From assembly GCF_001642475.1 (NCBI RefSeq), contig NW_019173974.1:186001-250000 (forward strand): a DNA stretch of 64,000 bases, in the 5' to 3' direction. The number at the start of each line of letters is the position of its first letter. The first letter of the stretch is position 1. This document shows, one piece after another, positions 1 through 10,653 of this stretch. The translations under genes and the position numbers were made by a program. The DNA is from Fonsecaea monophora. Its lineage: Eukaryota; Ascomycota; Eurotiomycetes; Chaetothyriales; Herpotrichiellaceae. The notes beneath the pieces were generated by a model. It saw only the letters and a program-made list of their open reading frames with translations. It did no database searches and was not told where the DNA came from.

Positions 1-17
1 ACTCGCTTAGGTTCGGC

Positions 18-3000
18 ATGTGGCAGAAGATCCAGCATTTCTTTGCTAAAGATGACGCCACCCAAAGCCCGATCGAGTGCTCCGACGATGAGCAATGGCC
101 TCAGACTTGGGCTGACAGAGAAAATTCCACCATGCCAGATACCTTAACCAGGCCGCTTGCCGTTGGCCTCCCCCGGCAAGCGACATTCCGACGTCAGAAC
201 TCTGAAAGACGAGATCGATTGTTCCCGATCGAACCTTGTCATGCCGAGAGGAGAGCCGTCTCGTCGACTAGGCACGCTTCTATAAGCTTACCCAGACGAC
301 GAGCAGCTTCTACGCCACCCTATTGGGATCCAGGTCAGACCTCTGCGCCCGCAGTAACTGGAGCCAACACGGCGGATGCCGGTATTAGTGATTCCCCTGT
401 CAGTACCGTTCCTCTACCCCAGGAGTCAACCTATCCCGAGCCTATTGAGGACCTCTGGTCTCAGGACGAATACCGACCCCCAAGGCCCCCTTCAAGGACT
501 TCTTCTGATGACTCTCACTATCCCCAAATGGCTATCGCCGACGACAAGGCAGAATTGAGGGACGAACTTGATCACCGATGGATCCTCAACCTCAGTATGC
601 ATTTCCGGGATAAGTCAGACCGAGAAAAGTTCTTCGTGACCTATGCACAGACCCCCAACTTCTGGCGGCGGGTGACTATCTCATGTGACTATCGCAATGC
701 TGAACCAGGTTCCCTGGAGATGGACCTCAAAGAACTACAGTTTCAACGGGACAAGAGCATGCAAATCTACGAGTCAATACGTGATTCACTCCCTGAGATC
801 CAATTCTATGACACAGTTACTAACCTCAAACTGGAAACTACTGATGGCCGTCTCCATGTTCATGTGACTGAGGATGTCAATGAGATCATTCCATACCCCC
901 CCAAGACCACCCTTTCCCACATCCTCAACGATGAAGCCTTTCGTCCTATGCAAGTCCGGGAAAGTGAGCTGACGTTCGATTCGCACCTTTCCGGGTTTGT
1001 TTACAAGGTTCTACATAAGGGTACAGTCTACATCAAGAAAGAAATTCCCGGTCCGGACACAGTGGACGAATTCTTATATGAAATCAATGCCCTGCATGCG
1101 CTACATGATTCCAACCATGTCATCAAACTCGAAGCTGTCATCCTTGATGACACGGAGTCTGTTGTCAAAGGGCTCTTGATAGGCTATGCGGAACGGGGCG
1201 CCATTGTGGATCTCCTTTACGACCACAGAGGAGCAATCGCTTGGGAGGATCGTTGCAGGTGGGCAGAACAAGCCGTTCGTGGTCTCAGTGAAATACACGA
1301 AGAAGGCTATGTTCAGGGCGATTTCACGCTTTCAAACATTGTGGTCGACGGCAATGGAAATGCTAAGATCATTGATATCAACCGGCGAGGCTGTCCTGTG
1401 GGGTGGGAGCCCCCCGAAATTGCCACTAAGATTGCCAGCAACCAACGAATTTCAATGTACATCGGCGAAAAGTCGGACATCTATCAACTCGGCATGACTC
1501 TGTGGGCTTTGGCGATGGATGATGATGAACCAGAACGGCATGTGCCACCTTTGAGCGTAGAGGAATTTCCATCGGATGTCCCGGACTGGTATCAAGATAT
1601 TGTTCGGATCTGCTTGTCTTCTCGTCCGAGGGATCGACTATCCGCAAAAGAGCTAGTTGGCTTGTTCCCATCGAGGATATCCAGTCCATCTGACCAAATC
1701 TCCTCGCAACGACGACCTACCCTGAAATTGCGGACAGTAAAGAAATATATCGATCCGGCGGATGCAGTCGAGCGGGACGACATCCTACGATTGAGTTCAA
1801 GCATACAAGAACACGAAGCGCCTCCTTACTCACCGGAAAGCTCAAGAGATGATTACACATTCACGTATCCGAAGTCATCCAACTATGAGTTCGAGAGCGA
1901 GACCTCAGGCTACGATCGACCGAGAGGCAGACGACCGCCTACCAACTATGCGCACCTTGGAAAGTATGAGAGACATCATTGGGAATCTGAGGATGAGGGA
2001 CCCACCCCAACTGAGGACTTGGAACCAAACATTGTGGCTATATCTCCGGGAATGGATCGAGAGTTTGATGAGCTCGAACTGGATGGACATCCTTACTTGG
2101 TTTCCCGTCGCACGTTTAACGACGATGAACTGAAGATCTTAGAAGGTCCTCCGCAAGTGGAGAGCAGCGTTTCAGACCAAGAACTCGAATCTGACATGAG
2201 TGTAACCGAGGTTTCCTGCTTCACTGATACATCTCACGCGGTACCAGTCCGACGCCCGTCGCTCCTCGCTGCAACTTCTGCCACTTCTGAAAGTACGCCT
2301 CGGAATAGCCAGGAGCTCCTTTCTACCTTGTCTCAGTATCGGCCTGAAAATCCTGAAGGTCTTGGTATTTCGACTGAGAAGCTGGAGATTGGATCCGGGA
2401 AGCCAGAAGCCGCAATTGAGAATGTGCGGGATCCGACAGAGGAACATCCGGAGGATGTGGCTCGGAATTTCATTGATGTGACACAGGATTCAGAGTACGA
2501 AACCGAGTATTCAGAAGACGCAACGAAGACTCCTCGGGAATCCGCCGAGAAGATTGAGGTCATACCTAGCGACTCGGAAGATCCGGCGCATATGATGTTG
2601 AACTCGGCTAAGGATATGGAGCACTTGCCGGAGGCCCCGACACTGTCGACTGATCAACCATGCGAATCCGTGGAGAAGCCGGAAATCTCGATAGAGGATG
2701 CAGAAAACTTGATCGGAAACACCCCAAAGGCTTGTGAACCAGTCGAAAATGCCACAGATAGCCCGAGCATCACAACACACAATACTGAGCAGATGGCCGA
2801 AGTAGAGAACAACGCGCCCCAGCTTACGGACACCCACATGGGGACACTGGGTTCGGTGCTCGAGGAAGTAGAGAAGTGCAGCGGGCGACCCAAGGACACG
2901 ATCCAGAATCTAGAGGTGGAGCTAGATTGCCTAAGTCGAGGCGATGACAACAGAGCCCCGAATAAAGGCCACGTCCTTGCTGTCAACGATGATTCGGATT

Positions 3001-3428
3001 TCTTAACAGCTGGTTCCAAGGATACCGAAGCGCAGAAAAACACGGACCGACCTTTAAGCACAGCAGCGAGAGGACTACCGAGTCTGCAATTCGTTGACAG
3101 TGGTTACGACGAACAGTTTCCAGGGCTTGATGGTGATAGTGACCTTTCTCAAATACCACCAATCACTCAGTCGCCACCAAAATCAGACAAGCTGCCTGCG
3201 CAGGAGAGCCATCCTCTTCTCGCTGATAAAGCTTGGCATGGTGGGGAGATGTCTCTAGTATCCGATCACGTTTGTGAAGATACTCCTACCTCGAGTGACG
3301 CCAAGCTCCTTGTTTCATGGGAAGGTCGATCAGTGACTGAAGCACTCCGTACCTCGCCACCAGATAACGACCCATCTACCAAGGCTAACGCGGGCGACAT
3401 AATACAAACAGGGCTACCGAATGAGTGA
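18..3428 (+). CDS. Protein-kinase-like protein with long disordered tail (5' end may be cut by window)
   Basis: A 1136-codon open frame. Residues about 310-550 form a protein-kinase fold: a Lys in VYIKKE near residue 339 (ATP-binding Lys), YVQGDFTLSNIVV near 430 in place of HRDxxxxN (Asp and Asn kept, His-Arg replaced by Gln-Gly), and DIN near 452 in place of DFG (Asp kept, Phe-Gly lost), followed by WEPPEI like an APE motif and a C-lobe SDIYQLGMTLWAL. N-terminal 150 residues are Ser/Pro/Arg rich. Residues after about 570 are acidic, repeat-poor and probably disordered. All catalytic acidic residues remain, so it could be active or a regulated pseudokinase; the substrate is unknown. The frame is open upstream to base 3 with a possible acceptor (cttag at 7-11), so the ATG at 18 may be internal and the gene may begin outside the window. 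Confidence 0.8.
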   Translation: MWQKIQHFFAKDDATQSPIECSDDEQWPQTWADRENSTMPDTLTRPLAVGLPRQATFRRQNSERRDRLFPIEPCHAERRAVSSTRHASISLPRRRAASTPPYWDPGQTSAPAVTGANTADAGISDSPVSTVPLPQESTYPEPIEDLWSQDEYRPPRPPSRTSSDDSHYPQMAIADDKAELRDELDHRWILNLSMHFRDKSDREKFFVTYAQTPNFWRRVTISCDYRNAEPGSLEMDLKELQFQRDKSMQIYESIRDSLPEIQFYDTVTNLKLETTDGRLHVHVTEDVNEIIPYPPKTTLSHILNDEAFRPMQVRESELTFDSHLSGFVYKVLHKGTVYIKKEIPGPDTVDEFLYEINALHALHDSNHVIKLEAVILDDTESVVKGLLIGYAERGAIVDLLYDHRGAIAWEDRCRWAEQAVRGLSEIHEEGYVQGDFTLSNIVVDGNGNAKIIDINRRGCPVGWEPPEIATKIASNQRISMYIGEKSDIYQLGMTLWALAMDDDEPERHVPPLSVEEFPSDVPDWYQDIVRICLSSRPRDRLSAKELVGLFPSRISSPSDQISSQRRPTLKLRTVKKYIDPADAVERDDILRLSSSIQEHEAPPYSPESSRDDYTFTYPKSSNYEFESETSGYDRPRGRRPPTNYAHLGKYERHHWESEDEGPTPTEDLEPNIVAISPGMDREFDELELDGHPYLVSRRTFNDDELKILEGPPQVESSVSDQELESDMSVTEVSCFTDTSHAVPVRRPSLLAATSATSESTPRNSQELLSTLSQYRPENPEGLGISTEKLEIGSGKPEAAIENVRDPTEEHPEDVARNFIDVTQDSEYETEYSEDATKTPRESAEKIEVIPSDSEDPAHMMLNSAKDMEHLPEAPTLSTDQPCESVEKPEISIEDAENLIGNTPKACEPVENATDSPSITTHNTEQMAEVENNAPQLTDTHMGTLGSVLEEVEKCSGRPKDTIQNLEVELDCLSRGDDNRAPNKGHVLAVNDDSDFLTAGSKDTEAQKNTDRPLSTAARGLPSLQFVDSGYDEQFPGLDGDSDLSQIPPITQSPPKSDKLPAQESHPLLADKAWHGGEMSLVSDHVCEDTPTSSDAKLLVSWEGRSVTEALRTSPPDNDPSTKANAGDIIQTGLPNE

Positions 3429-4384
3429 CGAAAGTCGAGCCGCCTGCACGAGGACAGGACTCGGCCCATTTCCCTCAAAACGCGCTGCACAGTTGCACAG
3501 CAGAGTCATCTGTTTTCAAGGCATGGGCAAGACGTTAATCGTCCGAAGGTCTTCCAGCGGCTTCAATTTCTGCTTGCCTCAATAAACCCCCCGGTTCCCA
3601 GGATCGGACGAACGTCTGACTGGTGTCGGTACAAGAAATCTCATGACTCTACCTGTGGTGAGTACGTAACTACCGGATCTCTGGAATGAAATCATGTGGG
3701 GATAGCCGCTTGACCGCTTCCTTATGCCAGTCTTTTCAGCAACACGCATGCACTGATAAGCGAATGAATCACGACATTTATTGAACTTGGATGACGACGA
3801 TACGAAATGCTACCAGCAGCCTAGGCTGTAATCATGGGTGGATTGTAGTTTTGCGGATATCTTGCGGCACTTTGATATGCAATGCAACCTAAGGATGCAT
3901 ATTGTTACGACAGATTATGTTCACAAATGATTGGGGCTGCATTCGAAGCAAGGAGGATGGGGTCTTTTGATCTTTTAGTCTAGCTTTTCGGGTTTATGTA
4001 CAATGCATCGAGGCGGCGTTATGACATTTGAAAAGGATCGTGGTTGCGAAACCAAACCAATTCAGCGGCGAGCACATGCTTGACCAGATGAGCAGGGGAG
4101 CTTTTTTTGTCTCAGCACGATGGACTGATCTGTATCAATTCCGTTTTGGATTGGGGCATCGAGGATGCTGAACAATACATCAAGGCAAAGCTAGATGCCT
4201 CTCAGGAGTTGCTTCTCTCCTGCGGTTTCAACGGAAGAATGTGAGGTGCTTGCAGATTTCAAACTTCGATAATACCAGAGAGGCGACACAGTACTCTATA
4301 TCATTTTATGACACGATATGAAATAGTATCTAAGACTTCCACCGACCGAATTGCTAAACCTTTTTGTGTATTTCACCTCGCACA
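3429..4384. other. Intergenic, convergent 3' flanks
   Basis: About 950 bases between two converging genes. Both strands carry many stops and only short frames without recognisable motifs. It should contain the two 3' UTRs; I see no RNA gene or repeat. Confidence 0.6.
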
Positions 4385-5774
4385 TCAAGCGGAGTCGTCG
4401 TGCTCATCAAGCTTCAAGCCAGTTATCAGATCCAGATTCCTCCCAATAAACACGATCTTGCCTTCTTCCGCCGCCACTTCTTCTCCGGCTTCTTTGGCCA
4501 GCGAGCCACCACCGGTCTCGGGGTGTGGCAGATCAATGATCTCAAAAATCTCCCTAACCCCCTGGATAACCCTAGTACTGCCATCAGTACACTTGACCAA
4601 CCCTTTCGTTCTATGAATTTCGTACTGTCGCTCTCTCCCTTGCTGCGATTCCTCGGCATCCCAGAGCAGTGCTTCCAGCCAGCCTGACAGAAGATGTAGC
4701 TTTTGTGGATCAAAAGGAGGCAAGGTGAATGTGGCTGTGGAGAGCGTGGGATCTAGGTGCGAATGACCTTTGGAGGCGAAGTCGGGGATGGTCTTGTCGC
4801 TGGTATCGGATGTGGCGGAGCCGGAGGGGAAGGTTGAGTACGCTTTCAAATCAAGGATGGTGCCACTGAGATCTGTGACACGAGAGTGTACTGTTGGGAC
4901 TATTCGTGCTAGACTGTTAATAGAGGCAATTCTGGCCTGAACAGCTGAAAGCCGCGCCGGAGAGACAAGATCTGTCTTATTGAGGATTATCACATCTGCG
5001 TGAGAAATTTGAAGATGAGCAGTTGTGAGCAGAGGGAGGCTGTGATCGTGACCTGCAGTCTCGGATTGCGGTAATTCTTCTGGCGCAGGCTCATCAAGGC
5101 TTTTGAGTATGTTTTTCGCGTCGACCACTGTGACGATGCCGTCCAGATAGATACTGCTGCCTAGTCCGTCATCGAGCCAAAACATAGGAGCGATATTCCC
5201 TGGATCCGCAACACCTGTGGTCTCGAGCAGGATGTAGTCAAAGTCCTTCTGACCCTCCACGAGGGATTCCAGAGCTGCCACTCCAGAATCCTTGACGCTG
5301 CAACAGATACACCCGTTGGCCAACGGTATCCATTCTGTTGTGGCCTGATGGTTCTGAGTGACAGTCAGGGACTTTTCAATATCTGTGGTGTTTCCAAACT
5401 CTGCAGGCCTCGCAAGGACGTTAGCAATCAAAATCAAAATCAAGGATTGCAGGTCAAGGAATGGGCAGGATAGGGTTGGTCGTTCAGGGCATCCCAAAGG
5501 GGTGAGAGGGGACTTCCACATGCCATTTAAAATGACTGCTATTTTTTTGCCGTGCTCCGCTGTTAATATATAGTTGAGCAAAGTTGTCTTTCCGGCGCCC
5601 AAGTAGCCTGCAGGTTTTCCTGTCAGTGGAGGCCGCGCATAAGTCTTCTCAAGGAGCGTTCATACCCGTAATGATGGTAATGGGCACTTTTTTGTCCGGG
5701 CCGTCTTGTAAAGTGGTGGTAGTGCCATCCGTCTGAGAAACATCGACCAGATCAGGGATTTCTTCATCATCCAT
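4385..5774 (-). CDS. CobW/COG0523 (ZNG1-type) zinc-chaperone GTPase, three exons
   Basis: G3E-family GTPase. Exons (minus strand) 5774-5666, 5607-5524 and 5400-4385 give 402 residues. Walker A GAGKTT lies at about residues 40-45 and is completed across intron 1 (ITG|YLGAGKTT). The metal-binding GCICCSVK motif has Cys 95, 97 and 98. LLETTGVADPG and ILNKTDLV are the further GTPase motifs. A CobW C-terminal domain follows. Known members of this family bind zinc and deliver it to client enzymes such as methionine aminopeptidase; that role is inferred here. Intron 2 (5523-5401) begins GCATGT instead of GT; removing it restores VILN|EFGN, which is conserved in the family. Because the intron is 123 bases without a stop, unspliced mRNA would still be translatable with 41 extra residues. 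Shares a divergent promoter with the MOB gene. Confidence 0.88.
5401..5523 (-). other. Non-canonical GC-AG intron
   Basis: Donor AATG|GCATGT, acceptor CCTGCAG|AGTTTGG, branch-site-like GCTAACG about 20 bases before the acceptor. Length 123 (41 codons), no in-frame stop. Splicing joins VILN to EFGN, a family-conserved junction. Confidence 0.75.
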
Positions 5775-6483
5775 GTCTATATGTTGCCCTGCGATTAACA
5801 AGCACTACGCTGATCCCAATTATGTGAAAGTTTTAGGCGATCTAAAACACTCACCCTCTGGGCGTTTCATCATACCTTGCGGCACCCAAAATGCCTCTGC
5901 GGGCTGTGCTCCCTGTCGACGTACAGATGAGGAATATCAACCGAGGGAGAAAGTTTTAGCTTTTAAGGTTTAGCGTCCGACCATTTGTCGATCTCAAACC
6001 TTATCCTTTCACAAATAGGCAACTCATCCGAAACGGTGCTCCTGCGTACACCTTGGTCGGGCTCACCATGGAGCTATCTACAAGTATCTCAGGATACCTA
6101 CAAAACACACCACCAACTCCAGGTACCCGAAGCGCACTCATCTCCTCCCAAACTCTTGTCTCGCGCCGTATTTCCTGAGCTGGCTATGAGAGCCACGGTA
6201 TTTTCAGTTGATCAAGAGCACCGCCGTTAAGCGCCACTCTGCGACCACGCGACCGCATTGCCCTCTGCCGTTTGCGCCTTTCCTACCACCGACGGAGGAC
6301 TGCTCACGACTAGAGGCCATGAAAGAAGCTCAACAAGCTCCTCACCTGGCAGAAACGCACTACTCGAGGACATAGGTATCCACCTCCCAGAGTAAAGAGA
6401 CGACCGCTTCCGGGGAATAAGCGCCGAGGTCACCATCATATCCGCTCGACCTTCAACGGTGTCTTTGGCCCTCCACAAACACA
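5775..6483. promoter_or_regulatory. Divergent promoter: zinc GTPase / MOB protein
   Basis: About 700 bases between two oppositely directed start codons (5774 minus, 6484 plus). Short frames here have no family features. No specific factor site can be named with confidence. Confidence 0.5.
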
Positions 6484-8441
6484 ATGACTGCTGTTACACC
6501 CTCGAGGTCTGGCGTCTCGCCGTCCAGCTCCCCACGGCTACCATCTCCTCCACCAATACCGGAGGTCCAGTTCGGCCCCAAAAGCCAGGTGTTGACCTCT
6601 CCAAAGAATTATCCCTTGATGCGACGTCAAAACCAGATGAAGGAGCAGCAAGGAGGATTAGGCCGGGAACAAAAGCTGCAGATATGGCTTTGGGACCGCC
6701 TCTGGTTCCACTGAGCCAGCTCGACTCGCCATTTCAACTTCAAGAACACCTCAAATCCCTCTACGCTCACCTCACCCACACACCGGAGTCTACACACACC
6801 GTCCCAATCACGAAGGAGTCAGCGCTACAGCTCGCCACACCTCCTCATATCAACGACAGCGAATCTGTGGACAGGAACCTGTGGCTGTATGAACTCTGTC
6901 GATTTCTCACTCAAAAAGCCAATATCGTCTCAATATTCTTAATGAACGACAACCCGCCGTGTTCTGCTCAGACGTGTCCTGAAATGCGCGCCAGCGAATG
7001 GCAGTATCTCTGTGCGGTACACGAACCACCCAAATCATGCTGTGCCATCGACTATTGTAACCATACTCTCGACTGGGCCGCGAACGTTCTGACCAGTCCG
7101 AAGCATTTCCCCTCGCGGTTGGCGCTTGGTTCGGAAGCAGGGAACGTCATGCAAAGCATGCGACAATTGACCAATATCTTTCGAAGAGTGTACCGTATAT
7201 TTGCCCACGCTTGGTTTCAGCATCGTGATGTCTTTTGGTCTGTCGAAGCCACGTACGGGTTGTACGTGCTCTTCAAAGTCGTTTGTGATGAATATCATCT
7301 CATCCCCGAGGACAGCTATACGATTCCAGCTGAAGCTGAAGGAATTCACGAAGCTCCTGTTGAACGTGAGGGGCCCCTACGACCACAAATACTAGTAAGA
7401 GACACTGCAGGGGGTTCCGCGTTGGATGATCCATCTGCTGGATCCATGTTATCAGACACCACGACGCCGACTGCACCTACAACAGTCAGCACGGGCGCAA
7501 CAACACGGAGACACAAACACACCCCAAGCACCGGGAGCCATGTTGCCACCATCGCCGAAGGCCAGGAAGAGGAGGAAGAGCACCCGAAAAGCAATGAAGT
7601 GGCGCCGAAGAACCAATCTTCACCATCTCAATCGGGGGAGACACTAAACGTCATTGCAAATTCGGAACGGGGTGTCTCTTCGACGGGGATTGACTCAGGG
7701 AAGGACAGAAGTAAAGGTATTTCCCCCGAGCGCCACCTACCAAAGCTTGACATTACCTCCTCGGTGCCAAAATACGAGCCTCGTGCTCCAGAGGATCCCA
7801 CACCCACCGGTACAACAGAAGATGTCGACCCAATCTCCACGCATATGATTTCCCAAAATCTCGAGTCAACTTCTACAACGGAAAGTGGAGACGTCAGTGT
7901 TAAGACGGCCGACAGTGCAGCCACTGCGAATGCGAAAGATGAACAAGCGAAAGTAGAAACCCCGATAGAGCAGACAACCAATCCGTTCCAAGAGGAAGGA
8001 GGTCACAAAATCACGTCGCCTTCCGGTGGCTCGATCAGGACGAGTGGAAGTGACGTGCTTGGGGCAATACTGGGCCATATCTATGACTTGGATGATGAAA
8101 ATTCCATTGACTCAGAGAAGCAAAGTCCGCCTGTGGACAGAGCGGCGGCAACGCACGGGATAGAAGCGACCTCCAGCGAGAGCGCAGGGCATGGCGACGA
8201 CAAAAGTGACGAGGATAATGAGGGCATGAGTCCAATCAGGGCGGAGCCACCATCACCTGTTGGCCCGAAGGATGAGGATTCCAAGGTCAACGAGGGCGGA
8301 GACGAACCCAAGACAGAGAACGAGGAGCTTGGATCTCCAGCTGACGAAGTGAAAATCTCGGTTCTGGAGACTACAGATGACCTCAACGATGAAGAAGACC
8401 AGGCTAGGCAGGGTGAGACGGAAAACAAAAAAGAAGGATGA
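6484..8441 (+). CDS. MOB1/phocein-family protein with long acidic tail; apparent frameshift near the N-terminus
   Basis: MOB proteins are kinase co-activators in Hippo/NDR-type signalling. The MOB fold runs from about RRIRPGTKAADMA through FRRVYRIFAHAWFQH. Likely zinc ligands are the Cys of TCPEM, the Cys of WQYLC and the two His of HAWFQH. About 350 residues of acidic, Ser/Thr/Glu-rich, probably disordered sequence follow. The probable start is ATG 6484, which opens a Ser/Pro-rich leader (SPSSSPRLPSPPPIPE), but this frame leaves the MOB frame by one base near cccaaaagcc (6577-6586). An alternative ATG at 6459 is in the MOB frame throughout but encodes an unconvincing leader. I found no splice pair that joins the two frames in phase, so either one base is missing from the assembly, the gene is mutated, or the 6459 start is used. 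Confidence 0.8.
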
Positions 8442-9106
8442 ATCAGCGCCGCACTACGCTGGAGAGCCGAGTCTGCAACATCAACGGTAGTCCAACGTTC
8501 AGGCCAGGCAACTCGTTGGTCCTTGTTCCAGCCAGGGCGACCATCATTGACTCGCGGGTAAACGAAATGCCGTGGCATGCTAGATATTCGAGGACGGAGC
8601 AATGCCGCTATGTTGTTGCACAGTATCTTTCGCCGGAGTGCACGGTACGAGACCGGGGTTTTGCTCTTCTTGCTTCTCGGGGCCGCGTTCAAGAATACCT
8701 TTCTGGTAGGACACATTGTTTGTATTGTACATAGCTGTTGTAATACCACGAGCGTCTTCCTGACTACATTGGGCGTATCATGGGTCGAATGTCCGATTGT
8801 GCTTCTCTGAATTCTTATTACGTGCTAGACAACCTGGTGGCAAGGTCTTGTTTTGATGCCCAGGGAGCCTTGGGTGCCCAATCCAAGTTGCACTGTCTAT
8901 AGCATGTGCGGCTCATGGTAACCCGTCTGGGGCACACGAAGATAGTATCTTATACATGGGACTTTCATTCACCGCAAAAACCACGAACGTGCAAACATTC
9001 ATCCCGTTAGGGTTTGATCTTTCCGTTTCTTATGCTGTTTTTCGAGACAGGTACAAATCTATTCGTCCTCAAAGCGAAGAAATCCCCCCTTGAAGCGCAA
9101 TTCTGC
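8442..9106. other. Intergenic, convergent 3' flanks
   Basis: About 660 bases between the MOB gene and the V-ATPase subunit e gene. A long minus-strand open frame (8081-8749) mostly overlaps the MOB coding region and looks like its antisense shadow. Nothing else seen. Confidence 0.5.
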
Positions 9107-9687
9107 TCAACTCCCCCCAGCATATCCATGCCTCAACTTAGCCATCCGCGGCTCGATCAAGGGATGCCATTGCGCGAAGAAGGTAATTGCTGCATCGCCA
9201 CAGGCAGTCAGCGGAGCGCATCATGAGAAGAGGTGTTGGCCAAAGAACATGGAGTTGTCAACACCAGGCAGACTCGTAGAGACCCGGGGGTTCCAGGTCA
9301 TGGTATTGGTGGGGGAAAGTAGAACAAGGAGCGATGATCAGGAGTAGTGCACGGAAGAACACCCATCGTACGTACCCCACATGATATAACAACTTGCAAA
9401 GCTCAGAATGAGGGTGCTTCTCCATATCCTAGAGAACAGAAAGTCAGTATTTGACGATCAACCAGCTTCGAACTCGAGGGCAAGCATTCTGAACAACTCA
9501 AGGAGTGATTGGCTTCGTGACGTAAGTCATACTCGATACCGACATAGCGGTGTGAGTTGATCCATGTAAAGAAATTGAATACATACGTTTGATTTTCGCC
9601 CTTTGGGCTCAGGAACCATGCCGCGACGCTGAGGACGACGATGACGATCAGACCGATGAGGATAGACCACCTGCCAGAAGAGACCAT
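9107..9687 (-). CDS. VMA9: V-type H+-ATPase subunit e (Vma9-type), three exons
   Basis: Small hydrophobic subunit of the Vo membrane sector, needed for assembly of the proton pump of vacuoles and other acidic organelles. Exons (minus) 9687-9587, 9428-9376 and 9189-9107 give 78 residues, the usual size. Two membrane helices are visible: ILIGLIVIVVLSVAAWFL and LILSFASCYIMWAITFF. The family signatures SPKGENQT (before the first intron) and AQWHPLIEPR (third exon) are intact, and the model ends HGYAGGS-stop. Donors are GTATGT and GTACGT; acceptors are CTAG and GCAG. The sequence just before codon 7 (AGCTGAC...TTCTGGCAG) resembles an intron end, so a short upstream exon replacing the MVSSGR start cannot be ruled out. 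Confidence 0.9.
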
Positions 9688-10653
9688 AGGTCAGCTCGAG
9701 ACTGACTTCATTCTTTACGCCACCGGGAAGTCCAATTGGAGAAGCTACTAGAGCAAGGAGAAGTCGAGATGTGTGGCGGAACATGAGGAAAGAGGACACG
9801 AGGGTTGAGGAGGTCTCCTTTTCAGAATGACCACGGTGAACAGGGTTGCAGGCAGTCAGAAGGTCATCTCGCTCTGACAAAACAACAGGTTTCACGCCGC
9901 CGCACTCTAGATGTAGGAGCCAGAGCCTTCTCGATGAATCCCACATATCCCTGAGCTGTAGCCTCCTTGTGTTGTAAGGCTCAGCTTCTCTTGTCCTCAT
10001 GCCCAGTGGTTATCATCTCCCGTGCATCCATTACCAGGAGGGATGTGTCGAAGGATCGAGGTTGCGAAGACGAGATGTTGCGCCCAGAGGCTCCTTGCAT
10101 GTATGATGTGGACGTACCCGTTTGCCATCTTATGTATGTGTCCTTAATTCCTTGGGTCAAGTCCTCGAGGGATCAGAGTGAAGACGGGGGCTGCAATTCG
10201 CGAAGTGCGTCGGATACCGCCCACGTCAACTGTGCAGGGTCGAGAGGGGTTCTGTGGAAAGGGCGCCAGTCTCTGGAGGGATATGGGACCCGTTGTTTGA
10301 GGAGGCAGGCAGCTCTGTATCGTATGCAGTCGTTAATATTCGTGGAGCAAAGCAAGACGAAGGCCGCATTTCGAACCAGGTCAGAAGCTTCGATGCGAGA
10401 CGCCGCAAGTTGTCAAGTTGTGTCACCAGCGGGAAATCTTCGGCAGACCTTGACACATCGGCGCAGGTCACCGCGAGAGAGCAACAGACTAGTCTAACAC
10501 CAATATTTACGAGTTACAACAGCAACAAATGACATTTGGTATGCGGATTTAAGTTGGACGATGTTTCCTCCACCCCAATCATCCCATTGCAGACACCGCA
10601 ATAGCAACCGGAACAAAGTACAAAGCCCATCAGCGAGAGGCTCTGAGATCAGA
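9688..10653. other. Intergenic
   Basis: About 960 bases from the start of the V-ATPase e gene to the stop of the BAR gene, both on the minus strand, so it holds the e-subunit promoter. A 157-codon minus frame (9527-10000) and a 176-codon plus frame (9967-10497) lack domain or composition support. Confidence 0.5.

Noticed and set aside
8081..8749. 222-codon minus-strand open frame
   Set aside because: Antisense to the MOB acidic tail; its Ser-rich composition is what the complement of that tail gives. No motif.
9527..10000. 157-codon minus-strand frame upstream of V-ATPase subunit e
   Set aside because: No membrane or domain pattern, and it overlaps exon 1 of the V-ATPase gene in another frame.
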